A stretch of DNA of 64,000 nt from Siniperca chuatsi (GCF_020085105.1 NC_058043.1:14603167-14667166), one strand, 5' to 3'. Positions 33,781 through 47,179 are shown, counted from the first letter of the stretch. The notes: a model not told the origin generated them from the sequence alone. Translations and numbers: made by a program.

Positions 33781-35295
33781 ATTTTAAGGAAGCGAATCCA
33801 TCTGCATTTAATTTGGGGCTATGTCTCAATATAACAGAGGACTCCTATGCTAATTTCAGCCCCTCCCATATTGACCATCTTGTTGATAGTGCTGCAGGCT
33901 TACTGCTGACAGAATCACAGCTCTGTTGAGTCATGTATTCCTATAGACCTCAGTAGTAACGACTTCATGAGCATCTTTAATAATTAAATTTTAATTAGAA
34001 AAAAAAAAAAAAAACACCTCATCACATCCTGCCCTCAACTGGTACCGATTCATCTTCAAATATAGGAAGCTTAGAAACAGCTGTAAAACCTGAGATATTT
34101 AGACTGCTTTTCTTCTAATCGACCTTTTATGTGTATGTCAGTTTCCCCTCTCTCCCAATTCCTTCTTTTTTGATGGACAATATTTATTGACCCTGAAGTT
34201 GCAGTGGAAGAATTTCAACTTTCTTATCAATGTTGTAAGTGGTGCAGTATGAGGACCAAATGCACAAGACAAGGAAGCGGTATGAGGATGAGGTAGCCGG
34301 ATGACTATGGTATTTATTGGGTGATGTAGCTTACGGGCAGACAACAGGTTCAGACAGGTAACAAGCAGGTAGGCAGATACAGGTCCAGATAAAGGAAAAC
34401 AGGTTACCGGCTGGCAGTGGTTGAAACCAGGAAATGAGCCCAACATGACTTTTGTTGTTGACATGACACAACAATCAGTTTAATTAATCAGGTCAGGTTA
34501 ATCAAGTAAATTAGGAAATTGTTGCATGTCATAGTCATAGACACAACAATGCCTTACTTTTAGTGTATTGAGAAATCATGGTTAAGTGGAGTAAGCAACA
34601 AATATTGTAACTGCATTTTTCTCATAACTACTATTTATTTTCAATAGACATATTCCAAATATTTTATGAGTGAGAAGAAACTCTTCTGGGAAGGTCCAGA
34701 TTTTTGTTGTGCTCGATATGAACTTGAAAATTTAATCGAAAGGGAAGAGAAAGCCACAGAAATGGAAATTATTCAGTTATTTTGTTTATTAATTTAATTT
34801 ACTTAAATAGTTTCTGTACAGTATATTCATGTTGCAGATAGACAGAAAATCTCAACAACACGTATTGTCTGAGCTGCTGAAGGTGGCCGGGAAGCCAAGT
34901 GGTCGGAGTGGCTCTGAGTGGAGGTCAGATTCAGGTAGCCCATCTCTGCTGATCGAGACAGGGGCCCAGAGATGAAACAGTGAGGGGAAGAAGTCACGTC
35001 TGGCTGCTTGCTCTGAGCATTGTACAATAAGCCCTGAATTTCACACGGCTCAGTCATCATCGCACTAGGGACGTAATCAAAGTTCACAGACATTTAATGG
35101 TGTTTTATTTAGCAAGCAGACAGGTTTTGCTTAAGTTCCGAATCAAGATTAGACCTACCTTGAAGTTTGCACAGGGAAAGATGTAAAAACCTGTGTAGGA
35201 TTACATATTTTCTTCAGTTCCTAATACAACAAAAGAAGAAATTATGTTATTAATATTCTATAATTTCAAAAATAAATTGGTCTTTCTCTGTGTGT
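33780..35295. other. Gene-free stretch with decayed repeats
   Basis: 33780-34130 may be more LINE remnant (no readable motif). 34230-34470 is repeat-like (ATTTATTGGGTGATGTAGCT, then several ACAGGT-type units) and could be an eroded LTR fragment. In 34480-35295 I see nothing beyond AT-rich sequence. An 88-codon frame at 35093-34827 on the minus strand has no splice context or motif. Confidence 0.4.
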
Positions 35296-35299
35296 GTTC

Positions 35300-36205
35300 A
35301 GCAAAGGTGGCAGCGTGGTTCAAGGAACAGCAACGTGGGTCGGTCAGTATCATCAAACACTAGAGTCACGTATCTCAACAATTACTGGACGGATTGGCAT
35401 GAAATTTGGTACAGAAATGTATGGTCCCCAGAGGATTAAACATAATAGCTTTAGTGACCCCCTGAGCCTTGTTCAATGTCTCAGTTAAGGACAAGATACC
35501 GCTATGCTAGTGGCATGGCAATGTTGTCTGGTCGGTCCACCACTTTGGTCCAGACTGAAATATCTCATAAACTACAGTACTGGATGTATTGCCATCACAT
35601 TGTGTACAAACATGAATGTTTACCAGAGGATGAATCCTACTGACTTCGGTGATCCCTTGACTTTTCATCTAATGCCACAAGCAGGTTGACATTTGTGTGT
35701 TTGTGGTGAAATGTGGTGAAATGGTGAAACTGTTGGATGGATTGCCATGAAATTTGCTACACACATTCCATGTCCTTCTCAGGACGAATTGTAATCTCTT
35801 TGATCCCTTAACTTTTCATCTAGCGCCATCGTCTGGTCGCCATCAAAAACTTCCTCTATACTTTAGTTTATGACCAAATACCTGCAAAATTAAAGACATT
35901 CCCATCAGCCTCAGCTGTACTTTGTGTTTTGTGCTAATTAGCAAATGTTAGCATGCTAACAGGCTAAACTAAGTTGATGAACATGGTAAACATTATACCT
36001 ACTAAACATCAGTATTTTAGCTTTATTATTGTGAGTATGTTAGTATGTTGACATTAGCATTAAGCTCAAAGCACTGCTGTGTTTAAGCTAGCTGCTACCA
36101 TGGCTGTGGACTCTTAGTCTTGTTAATCCAGCCAACCATTTTGTTTTCTGGTGTCTGTGAGGCATTACAGTCTCTCAGGGTTGCTAGCATGGCTACAGAC
36201 TTTTA
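35300..36205. repeat. Interspersed repeat family F, tandem-like double copy
   Basis: The block 'ATCTCA(T/A)AA(A/C)T...TGGATGG(A)TTGCCAT...TTTGGTA' occurs at about 35370, 35565 and 35735. Each is followed by an 'AGAGGAT...GA(T/C)CCC(T)TGA' segment. After 35885 the sequence runs into CCAAATACCTGCAAAATTAA, CCCATCAGCCTCAGCTGTAC and GCAAATGTTAGCATGCTAAC. The same order is seen at 55905-56330. This is an abundant percomorph repeat, as I recall. It ends about 30 bases from the stop codon of the minus-strand gene that follows. Confidence 0.6.
36022..36027 (-). terminator. ccdc30: Candidate poly(A) signal of the ccdc30-like gene
   Basis: TTTATT on the plus strand gives AATAAA on the minus strand, about 210 bases after the stop codon at 36236. 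The signal sits inside the family F repeat, so the 3' UTR would be largely transposon-derived. Other signals further out cannot be excluded. Confidence 0.4.
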
Positions 36206-36235
36206 GTTTTGTCCCTAGTTAAGAAGGCAGTTGAT

Positions 36236-39200
36236 CTAAAGTAGCTTTACAAGGGCCAAACTGCAACAATAACAGCAGCAGCAATCATAACCTGTGTATA
36301 AAGATGAAGTAGACTTAACTGTGCCCGGTACGTCAGCAAAGTGAAGTGACTGCATGTTTTGCAGGCTGCGTTCCAGGACAGCTAGCTGATTGGACATGTG
36401 GAGTATTTTGTTTCCTAGTTTCTTGTTTTCCATCTCTAGAAAATCCACCCTTGAGATCAAAACACACACCTCTTCATTGTCGGTGAACACACATTAGCTA
36501 AATATACAGTAATTTAGTGAATAGCTCTAGAAATGACTTTAGCTATTTCCTTTAAATATAATGTGTTTCATCATGCATTTAAATGATGACTGTGTAAATT
36601 CAGTACCTGCATTTGGACAATGAAGCTGTTAGAGTACTGTCTTTCTTGTTGTGCTCCTCCTCATTTAGCTGTTGTAGTAGTCTTCTCCTCTGGACAAGTA
36701 GTTTGTCATTTTCTACAGTTATACTTATGGTAAGCTCTTTTTCCTGGGAAAGAAAATCAATTTGAATTCCTTCATTCATCATCCAATTTTTATATAATCT
36801 CATTTATTTGAAAACAGTCTATAGAGGGAGACTTGTGTCAGTACAGGAATTACACATTGCCTATGAATCAACATCTCCTTTCCTTGAAGATGCTGTGGAC
36901 TTATAATAAAATAGCAGTAATCCTTCTTTTCACTGAGCAAACATACTTATATAACACAGGTAGGGATAAATATTGGTATTGAAATCCATCCCATGAATCA
37001 AAAAAAAAATCTGATTAAATATATAACAAATAATGATAAATTGAATATTAAACAAGATACACCTCAAACATCCTGGTTTATTTTGTATAAACTGGGACAA
37101 AACTGCAGATTTACCTTAGCTAATGAATGGGAGAACAAGGACAATTCTCGCTGTAGATTTTTTATCTTCTCATCACGCCATGTTGTTTCAACATCACATT
37201 TCTGTTTGGCTCGACACAGTTTTGCCTTGTGTTTTTCCTTCATCTCATGGTATTTACTGTAAGAAGATGGACAAAAATAACACATATACATCATATTATT
37301 ATGATAGATATTATTATTATACTATGAAGGGACATTGTCATACACTGTCAAAGTTTTCTATATGCTCTACAGGATGAACAAAAGGTTTTGGTGTTTGTTC
37401 ATGAATACAAATTTTATTGGCTGAAATAAATATAGAAATTGTCTCATCAAGCTTTACATTGTGTTTTTGAAGCTTTGGAGAGAGAGGATTTTCAGCTGAC
37501 AGCAACATTACGGGCCTGTTACCTCCGCTCTTTGTCGAGGCATTTAAGGGATTCACAGATCTCCTTCTTAAGTGTCTTGAGCTCGTCTTGGGTGGCCAAC
37601 AGAGTCTTCACTGCTTCTTGATAATCAGGACACTCCTGCAGTGAAAAGTATAAACATCAGCAGTGACAGGAATAAAGGGTTTCAGTGCATACAGTATGTT
37701 ATGAAACTCACTGTGACACATTCAAAATCATTTATTTTTGTTTTCTCTGAGCTTACCACATGGGTGGCAACAGTTTCTGCCGGTCAAAAGTCATACAATG
37801 AATGGAAGTTATAATATGTAAGATAGACAAACATAGTCATGATAAATTACCAGTTATAAATGATCAATTTTCCAGTATATTCAAGTATAAAAGAAATTAC
37901 CCTACGCAGTGTGTTTTCCTTATTCTGCAGCAGCTGTAGTTGTGTCTGTAGCTTTTTATACTTTGTTGCAATAGTGTCTTTCTGCTGACAGTGAGTGCTT
38001 TCACAATGTTGTGAATCTGCCTCTTGTTGCTTCCACGGCCTTCAAACACACACACATGGACACAGACAGAGACCATACCTATGTATCACTGCAACATTGT
38101 TGTCATGCACACACAGTAGTATCTGGATGGTGTAAGGAGGTAGAATATCCTACATTTGATCCTGAAGATTGTTTTCTTTGATGCGGATGGTAGCAATAAG
38201 GTTATCCAGATCATTATGAGAATTATCCAGCTGCTGCTTAAGGGAATGTATCTGAAAGAATAAGAAAAAGTTTTGACATCATTTAATAGGAAACAAAAGC
38301 CAGTGTAGTGCATTTCTCTTAAAAAAAAATAAAGTATCTATTAATGAATTTGTCTTTAATGTAATTATCTGAAACTAATCTTTTAATATATCGAATCGCT
38401 CACTTCTGACTCCTTCTCCAAAAGGCATGTCGACTGAGCGCTCAGTTTATTTTGTAAATCTCTGCAGACCTCATTGCTCTGAATCAGTTCAGTTGCCTGG
38501 GACTGGAAAAAAGAGCAACATTCAGGCATGTATGGACCAAAAATTTATTTCACAAGTCAAGCTTGCTGATACCGATGTGTTCAACACTGTTTTGACAAGA
38601 ATAAGATTCTTGAAAAGACTGGGTTAGCAGAGGGATACATTCACATGAAGATTTACCAAACTGTGTTGAACCTTTGCCATTTGATATAAAATTTAGTTCT
38701 GCTCTCTTTGATTTGAATAGCAGTTTAAGCAGATGTAATCTTCTCATGTAATGATCAAGGATTTGTACAGTGAGACTTTCTTTAGCTAACTCATTAGCTT
38801 GGTTGGCCTGAACCTGCAAGGTCAGGAGGTGCTGCTCAGCCCGCTGCTGCTCAGCCCGCTGCTGCTCAGCCCGCTGCTGCTGCAGCTCCTGCAGGGCTGA
38901 CTCCAGCCGCGCCACCTTCCTCTCCAGAGATCCAACCTGAGAAACATTACACACAGATCAATGTAGTTACCAAAAGTCTGTTTCAGCACAGGGTCCACAT
39001 TTACTTTAGATCTTTGAATGATGGGAGTTTTTACATTTCATAATAATATAGGCAAAGCTTCCAATAGGTGATTTATTTGCAAATAATTCATGTCTTTAAA
39101 CTTTACTGCGCTCAAACTGAAAGTGTTTTCTCAAGATTTGTACACACACTTTTTTAATACACAGAAGAGAACAAATACCTCTGCGTCATTTAAAGTGCAG

Positions 39201-42200
39201 ATACTGAAACAATCTACATTCCAAAAAATAGACACAAAAACTCACTATGTGGTCACTCACACATCTGCCACCAAACACACAATTATTTATTTAGTCTGTA
39301 CAATTCGGTCTCACACTCTATGTAGTATCTGGTCTTTGGAGTTCCAAAAAGTGCATCATACTTTATATCCATCCAATATTACAAAGCAATTTCACCATGA
39401 GCCCACAATCTTACAATGTTTAACCAGGGACTCACTGACATATCAGACACATTACTGATGGCTTATAGGTAGGTTAGGTAGATTTTCTGGGCTTAGTGCA
39501 AGGGGTTTGATTCACAACATTTGGAGGATGCTTCATAATCATTAAGAGACATTTGATGGTAGCTTTGTCAAACTTTATCCATTTATTTGTTTGGGAGACA
39601 GTTAAAAAGAAGCAGTCATGACCACATTGTTGTGTGTTTGACAGCCAAAGTATCTATTCTAACTTGCATTAGTTTGCTATCTGTTACTATTTTTATGTAC
39701 TCACAGTCTCCTCCTTTTCCATAAGGCATCTTGTCAGAGCAGTGAGTTCCTCCTGTAAAGTTCTGCAGGTCTGGTTGCTCTGTGCCAGCTCTGCTGCTTG
39801 CGACTAAAGAAACAAGAAAGTACTTTTTCAACACATATGCACAAGCATGTATTGAGTAGGTCATTTGGAAAGATTACAAGAACAAGAGGTTTCTACTGGT
39901 GATTTAGTAGAAATGCTCAAGCTTTCCAACCAGTCTCCACTGTGTACTGTCTCCTACATTAAATTGGAATCTCTGCTGTAAAATATATACAGGTATGGTA
40001 TAGGTAATGGCGATTGTCACGGTTTTGGGTTTTTATCCTGTTAGTTCCTGTTTTATTTTGAAGTGTTCTCCTCTCCTCATGTGTCTTGTTGTTTTACTTC
40101 CTGTCTTTGTTTGCTTTTCCCACCAGTTTTGATTGTTTGCCCCGCCCTAATTAGTTGCACCTGTGTCTCGTTGTCTCCCCTACCTAAGTGTATTTAGTCA
40201 GATTTGTTCAGTGTCAGTTTGCCATTGTATACATGTCAAGCATCCTGGTTTGTTGTTTTGTGGAGTTTGGCGGTCCCGGCTCGCCACTGGATTTGTGTTT
40301 TTTGGTTTTGACTGTTTACCTGCTCCCTGTTTGTATTGTATTCCCTCTTTTGGACTGCCTGCAATCTGTGTAAGCCTTTTGTGTTTCTTATTAAGTGGTT
40401 GATCTGCACCTGCTCTACCTACCTGTCTGTGTTTGGGTCCTTCACTGCTACCCTGCTTGACAAACTACAACACGATAATGATAGCATCTGTAGCTGTTTA
40501 AAACTGAGTTATGCTCTGCTCGGAGTTAAAAGGCTGATTGTAGAATGGACAGTTTCAGTGTCAGATGTGATACTCAGGGATCTGTACTGTAGGGCTTACT
40601 TTAGAGAATTCATTGGCCTGGTTGGCCTGAACCTGCACAGTCTGGAGCTGCTGCTCCTGCAGGACTGACTCCTGCTGCTCCACCTCCCTCTGCAGAGATA
40701 CAACCGGGGGAAAAAAAAAAAACACGTGATCAAATGTGTCGTACTGCCTTGCTGTCTCTGAACAGGGACATAAAATGTATTATTGCCGTGTAAAATTTTG
40801 GTAGCAGCAGATTAAATTTTATTTTAAACATCACTTACAGTCACTTTAATGTGATTGCAAGCCATTTTGTGTAAAACACTGCATCACAAGCTTTGGTAAT
40901 TGTATAAAGAGGGATGTTTTTTTGAGTACAAAATTTTGAATGTACAAGAACAAAAGCCACGGAATGCAACGTTTGCAAAAAGCTGTTTGGATCTAAAGTC
41001 CTTCAATGGCCTGTGTCAGACATCAATGGGCATCAGCACAATAGTGTTACCTGACAAATCTCACATCAGTGACGAAAAAGTGACTATTCAAAAGTGTTAT
41101 GTAGTCGATAGCATCTAATCCAATATAACTGGACAAATGCAAAATGTAAAGTTTGTACATATAATCTTTATGGCTTATATTGATGCTGAATTGACATGAA
41201 GACTGTCGACAAAGGACGCCTTTTTATCTTGTGTTTCTAGAGTCGTGTTTTTGTGGACACGTAAGGAATTGTTAGTCATTTCTTAAAGGGAGTTTGGCGT
41301 AATATTTACCCAGGAGCGCGCAGGGAGCTTCAATTTAATTCAAACTAATACTGTATATTAACGTTTTCACCATTACAGAAACATTAGGTAACTGCTAAAG
41401 TATAAAGTTGATTGTGGTTAGTTATTGGTTTGATTTAATGGTTTAGTCTGTTTGTACGTGAGTATGATTACTCACAGTGGCTGATCAGGCTAATTGTACT
41501 CAGTTTCTAACGACAGTATGCAGTTAATGGTTGCCCTTTGTGTGCGTGTTTCTAAACTACTTTCCTAATTAAACATGATGTGCTTGATTCAGTGTACATT
41601 TTTTTTAATAAACTCAGTACTCCTTTTTTTTTATTTATATAAATACACTGACACCTATTTGTCGATTTTTGTATACTGTTTTGTCTTCACACAACGTAAT
41701 TATCACTTGTTATTGCACCATTGGTTTTGGCCTTGGTGCCCTACATTTTGGCCGCTTTACCCCAATAAATTTATATTTATCAAAGGCCAAAGTGGCATGC
41801 CTTAAAAATGACTTAATTCTAGGCCTGGAATCTGGAAATGAATTTGGATTAGTGGGAGTGAATATTCTTACTCAGGATAAAATTGAATTTAAATTGCATA
41901 TGGACTAACTAAAAATGGCTAAATGAGGCGTAATAGTCAAATAACGAAAAAACTAGTGTTCATTAACCCCTCAAGTCCCTGCATGAGTTGTTTTCATATA
42001 AAAAAAATTGGAAAAAACTTGAAATGAGAGATTCACTATTACAGTACTAAACATCTATGTATAATAAAATTTTAGTTTCTTTCATGTTGTTGATGTGTGT
42101 ATACTCATTCACACCTCAAACCAACAGTATTCATTTTTTGTGTTGAAGCAGCAATACCAGAGGCCAAGCAATCGGCCCATTTTTGAACAGGCACTGCACT

Positions 42201-45200
42201 AGTAATTTAGAATGACTTACCAATTCGATGCATCAATGAGAGTTAAGTGTGTGTTTCCTACCAGTGCTATAAATTCAAGCTTATTCTGTTATTGAAATTT
42301 TGAAAGTCTTTGCTGCAAAAAATTGTGGAAAATAAAAACTTGGGACTGTAGTATTATCTCACCATAATGTTCTGGTTCTATAAGAAGTGTTTACTGTTAA
42401 AATACCTTATTTCAGCAGGTATCTTACCATCTGCTGCAGAGAGCTTTTCTCAGCATCCAGGGAACGTACCCTGCTCCTCAAGGCTCTGATCTCAAGGTCC
42501 AGACGATCGTTCAGCTCTTTGGCCTTTCGCAGTTCCACCATTTCTTTTGGAATAAAGACAGAAAATTCCCTCATCAAATTATAAATAATATGCGTTAAAG
42601 GATTAACTGCTATCATACATTCTTGTCTGTGAAATGCTGGTCGATTTGGAGATGAACATGAAAATACAAACATTGAGAATTCAAGTTTTTTTCATTTTAG
42701 GGACTTTCTAGGGTTCTTTTTTCTAGAGTTTAACAAAAAAATAAGTATTGTTGTTAGAATCAGATCTAGGGCAGTGGGGTGGTTCAGTGAGTGGCATCAT
42801 AGCTTCTCTGTTGCTTCCGGCCTGAACCTCACCAAGCCAGGAGGACTTTTCTGTGTATACGTTCGTGTGGGTTTCCTCCCACAGTCTAAAGACCAGCAGG
42901 TTAGGTGACATGGAAACTGTAAATTGTCTTAAGTTATGAGTGTGAATGTGTTTGTTTATGTGTGTAATAGACTGGTGACCTGTCCAGGGTCTCCCTTGCC
43001 TCTCACCCAGTACATGCTGGAATAATCTCCAGCCCTTGAACAGGAGAAGCAGGTATACCAAACAGATAGATCTGAGCTATGTGGGGATCTTTTCTCCCTT
43101 TTACACTCAATATTCACTCAGTAACATAGGGTAATTATTTGATAACAGTTTAAAGAATACACATGAAAAAATAATTCTCACCATATTTCTTCAGTTTTTC
43201 TACTTCCTGTCTGAGTTGCTCTACCTCCTGCTGTGCTGCCTCCAGCTCAGGCTCTAAAAAAAAAAAAACAGACGTTAGAATAAACAATGTTTTCACAGTA
43301 CTCTTTAGAGCAGTGGAAGTTGGTGGAAACTTCAGTTTTTGAATATTTTGGAAACTTTAGTCTTTGGATATTGTATGATGGTAAATGGAAAGTTTGTAAT
43401 GTTTTCTTTGCACCAGTGGTGGCCACCTTGATTTAATGATAAATGAAAATAGAGGAAGCACTGAGATAGTGGTGACAGCAGGCTGCTGTATTATCACCAT
43501 GAGAAATCTCTTTGCAAATGACACAGTCTGCTTGTAAGTAGCTGATTAATGTTTCTCACCATAGGCTCTTTGGGTTAAATGAGCAGATTCCAGCTCATCA
43601 GTCAAACGCCGGATCTCATTGTGAGCCATAGCCAGCCGGCGGGAACCCTCCTCCAGGTCCCGCTCCAGTCTTGAACATTCCCTCTCCACACTGTTTGCCT
43701 GGCCAGCCAAATGCCTGGCCTCAGCCTAAAGAGAGAGAGAAAAAAACAACCAAGATTAAAGTGATTGCTGTATTATGAAGAGAACCGGTGAATACAAACA
43801 AGAATGTTCATAAATGCATGCAAGAACAGACAAGAGACCTTGGGAAGTGCACTGGATCAAGGTGTATCAGTGGTGTAGTATCCTGAATTTCTTCTGCCAT
43901 GCAAAGTTCCCAAGCTTGTGCTGGTAACAGAGCTTAATAACAATGGAACAAAAAAAAGAGTTTGCAGTTAATGTGGATGCTGCTGAACAGGAGTTTTGAA
44001 CAGAAAACATGCAAAAAGATCCTCACATTCAAAAGTGCACCTTGGGATACAGAAAATAAAGTCAGTGTGACTGATTGTGTCTGATTTTCCAACTGACCTG
44101 AGTGCAGTTTTTAGTGTTTGTTAGTATGGGATGCAGTAACATTATTGTAGATGAAAGGACATACAGGAATAAAAGTATGTTTGCTCTGTGCAGCTTTGTG
44201 GAGTCCAAAGAGTCTCTTCCATGAGCTCTGGCCATGATGCGGTGCCTCCTTGTGGCAAGACTGTGGAAGAACATTAGATCACAGAACCACAGAAAAACAA
44301 GTCATCTGAGCAGAGAAATGTATAAGGCATGCCCTTCTAACAATTGAAAAAATCTTAAACGTTTCAGAATTTGTCCATATGAATCTGACTTAATTGTGGT
44401 ATAATTATACAAGAAATATCACACACGAGGGATCTCGTGCTTTAAAAGAGAAAACTTAAAGGGGGAAGAGAGCATTATGTCTATCACAAACTTCTCTCTG
44501 GTGTTGGCTTTATTTTCTCAAATAATGGAAATGACATGCTTTTGTACATTCCTAATAGTGCTGAGAGCTTTGCATCTTTTAGATATCAAAGCTAAAAGTC
44601 ACCTTTTTTAACTTAAATGATTAATAATAACCCATGTATCTCACTTTTACACCAACTTTCCATCTCTCTTAACTGTTAATGATCAAATAAAGGTGAAAAT
44701 GGCAGAAATTAAAGGAGTGACACAAGGATTAAACCTAGGATGTTCTTCCCCTAACCTGGTGTGGATTGGTGTTCGGCGCATGTGCTTCGGTCCCCAGCGG
44801 GCTGGCTGTGTTTCCATCACCCGTCAGAGTATCAGGAACCACACTGGTCCCAAGTAAGGAGGCTCTCTCCACCAGGAGGTAAGCCACCTGCTCACTGGGG
44901 CTGCTGTGAATCAACTCTGTGAGACCCTGCTGGTACAGCATTTTAGCCACCTCGCTTATCTGGGAATCTATCACAATAGAGAATGGTGAAAGGGTAGGAT
45001 TTATAATGCTTTAAAATCTGAAAATCTGTGGACTAAGGGTGTCTGAGGTCTTGTCCCAAGAAAGCTGTCAGTTTATGTGAGCTTGGCCTGTAGAAGTACC
45101 ACTACCCTGAGATATCCCCGTTCGTCTTACCCACTGTGTGGGAGACAGTCCGTGGTGGTTCCATAGAAAAACTCAGGGAGGCGGCTGTGTGCTGCTCTTT

Positions 45201-47105
45201 AATGGCAGAGGGGAAGTTAACCAGACATTTGACAACCCAACCAGTTAGCCATCATCCTTGAAGTTATCTTGTAAAACTGGAACATTTAGTTTGAAAACCC
45301 TTCCGATAAAGCATAAATCTCACCTTTGTGTCGCTTGTTGAAGTTTGTTTTCGAGTGTGAAATGGGCTCATTGTTGCCCCCTTTTGCCATTGGGGAAATA
45401 CAGTCAGTAATGAGCCCATTATGGCTAAGCGCACCACAATGAGGCAAAGAAGACACTGCACTAGAAAACTTACTTGGACAAATGACACAAAGGTCTGATT
45501 TATGCTTTATCAAAAGTGTTTTCAAACAATATTTTTCAGTTTTAGAGAGAGAAAAGAGAAAAGACTGGTTGGTTTGGCAAATATACGTCTGGTTAACCGG
45601 CCCACCTCTGTTAAAAGAGCAGCGCACAGCCGCTTCTCTGAGCTTTTCTATGAAACCATCCAGGACTGTCTCTGTCTAACTCCAAGAATGTCTTTATGTT
45701 TTAACTGACATGTCTTGGCAAATTGTCCAACAAGACAGGACAGTTAACATGGCTTGTGTTACTGAAAGAAATTGTAGTAAGTAGAAAGCTTTCAGTGTAT
45801 GAGACAAAAATACCTGCAGTATACCACACAACAATTCTAAAAGACTAAAAGACTTTCTCATAGTGAAGAAAAAGATCCAGAAGTGTGAATTTTGTCACTA
45901 CTGCTCTTGCTGTTGGATTATTCTTATTTGTAGGTGGGGTACAAGTAAAAATTTCCAACCCTGAAGGGATATCAGGCGTCGCAGCTGGTCCTTGAGCTGA
46001 TCGTTTTCGTCTTGTATCTCCTGAGCCAAAACATCTTTGTGTTGTGTAAAGATTCGGATCTGCTCCAAGGACTTGCGTACCTTACAGACAGACAGAAAGC
46101 CAATGTCTTAATAGTCACTAATAGACACAGACCTTCACTTATTCTTGTTCTTCTTGACAATTTCTGCGGTCATTGGTAATTCTGCAATGATAACTTACCT
46201 CTGCCATCTCTGCTAAGTGTTGTGAGCTCTGCGTGTCCAGGTCCCATGTCACACTGCTCAGACGGCTTCTTGTGCGCTGGAGGCCACGCCATAGCAAACA
46301 CAACTGCGCCTCCTTAGGGGAGTCAGGAGCAAGTCCCTCCTCACTAAACCATGTGGCGATCTGCTCCAGCTCCTCCTAGAGACCGTATGGGTGACATGTG
46401 GACATGGTCACTGACAAACCACGACCTTATCTTATACTTAGAAAGGGCTTATTGTCTCTGACTACTTGCATTGTTGGAGGAGAAACTGAATTACTGTACA
46501 AGTTTCCACTCAAATCTCTAATGTGAATATTATTATTATTTTACCTGTGTGGATAGGATATCATTATTAAAAGATGCATTTTTTAATCTCACCCTGCAAC
46601 TTCAATTCACTTTCTATAAGAGAAACTGATTACAATTACAATACATAAACAGCGTTTCAGGATAACATAAGGTGATTATCAACCTTGTGGGTTTTTCCTG
46701 GGAGTGATAATGCTCATGTTACATTTCAAGATGGCCAGATGCTTGTCACAATACTCTTTATCAATGAATGTTCCCCAACTCTGAACAAGAGTGAGATAAC
46801 TGACACTTTCCTTGGCTGTGGCTAAAGTTGTTTGCACATTTTGGGAACAGCTGTTTCTTTCCTTGAGACAGCTGGCATTGCCAGTATGTTTCTGTTGAAC
46901 TGCTTCTTCCTTGTGTATCTGTGGTGGTCTAAAACTGGTAATAACTGAATAACAACACAAAATAATAATTGACCACATCTTGAGTGTTAAAGTTAAACCC
47001 TTAAACCTCAGTCATTATAGCCACACTTATATATATATTATAGCTGAAACCCACAGAACTTTATTTTACTACTACTGTCTCTCTCTCTCTCTCTCTCTCT
47101 CTCTA

Positions 47106-47179
<74 letters not shown>

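Noticed and set aside
37755-37776. Possible 20-base micro-exon of the coiled-coil gene (after CCGGCAG, before GTAAGC)
   Set aside because: Including it moves the next exon (37635-37523) into a frame with an early stop, whereas joining 38039-37901 directly to 37635-37523 keeps the frame open.
45286-45708. Overlapping ORFs on both strands in an intron of the coiled-coil gene
   Set aside because: Neither frame shows a recognisable domain, and neither joins in frame with the flanking exons.
46679-46978. 99-codon minus-strand ORF in intron 1 of the coiled-coil gene
   Set aside because: No acceptor/donor pair gives a frame-consistent exon between exons 1 and 2, which already join in phase 0. It could be a transposon scrap, but I recognise no motif.
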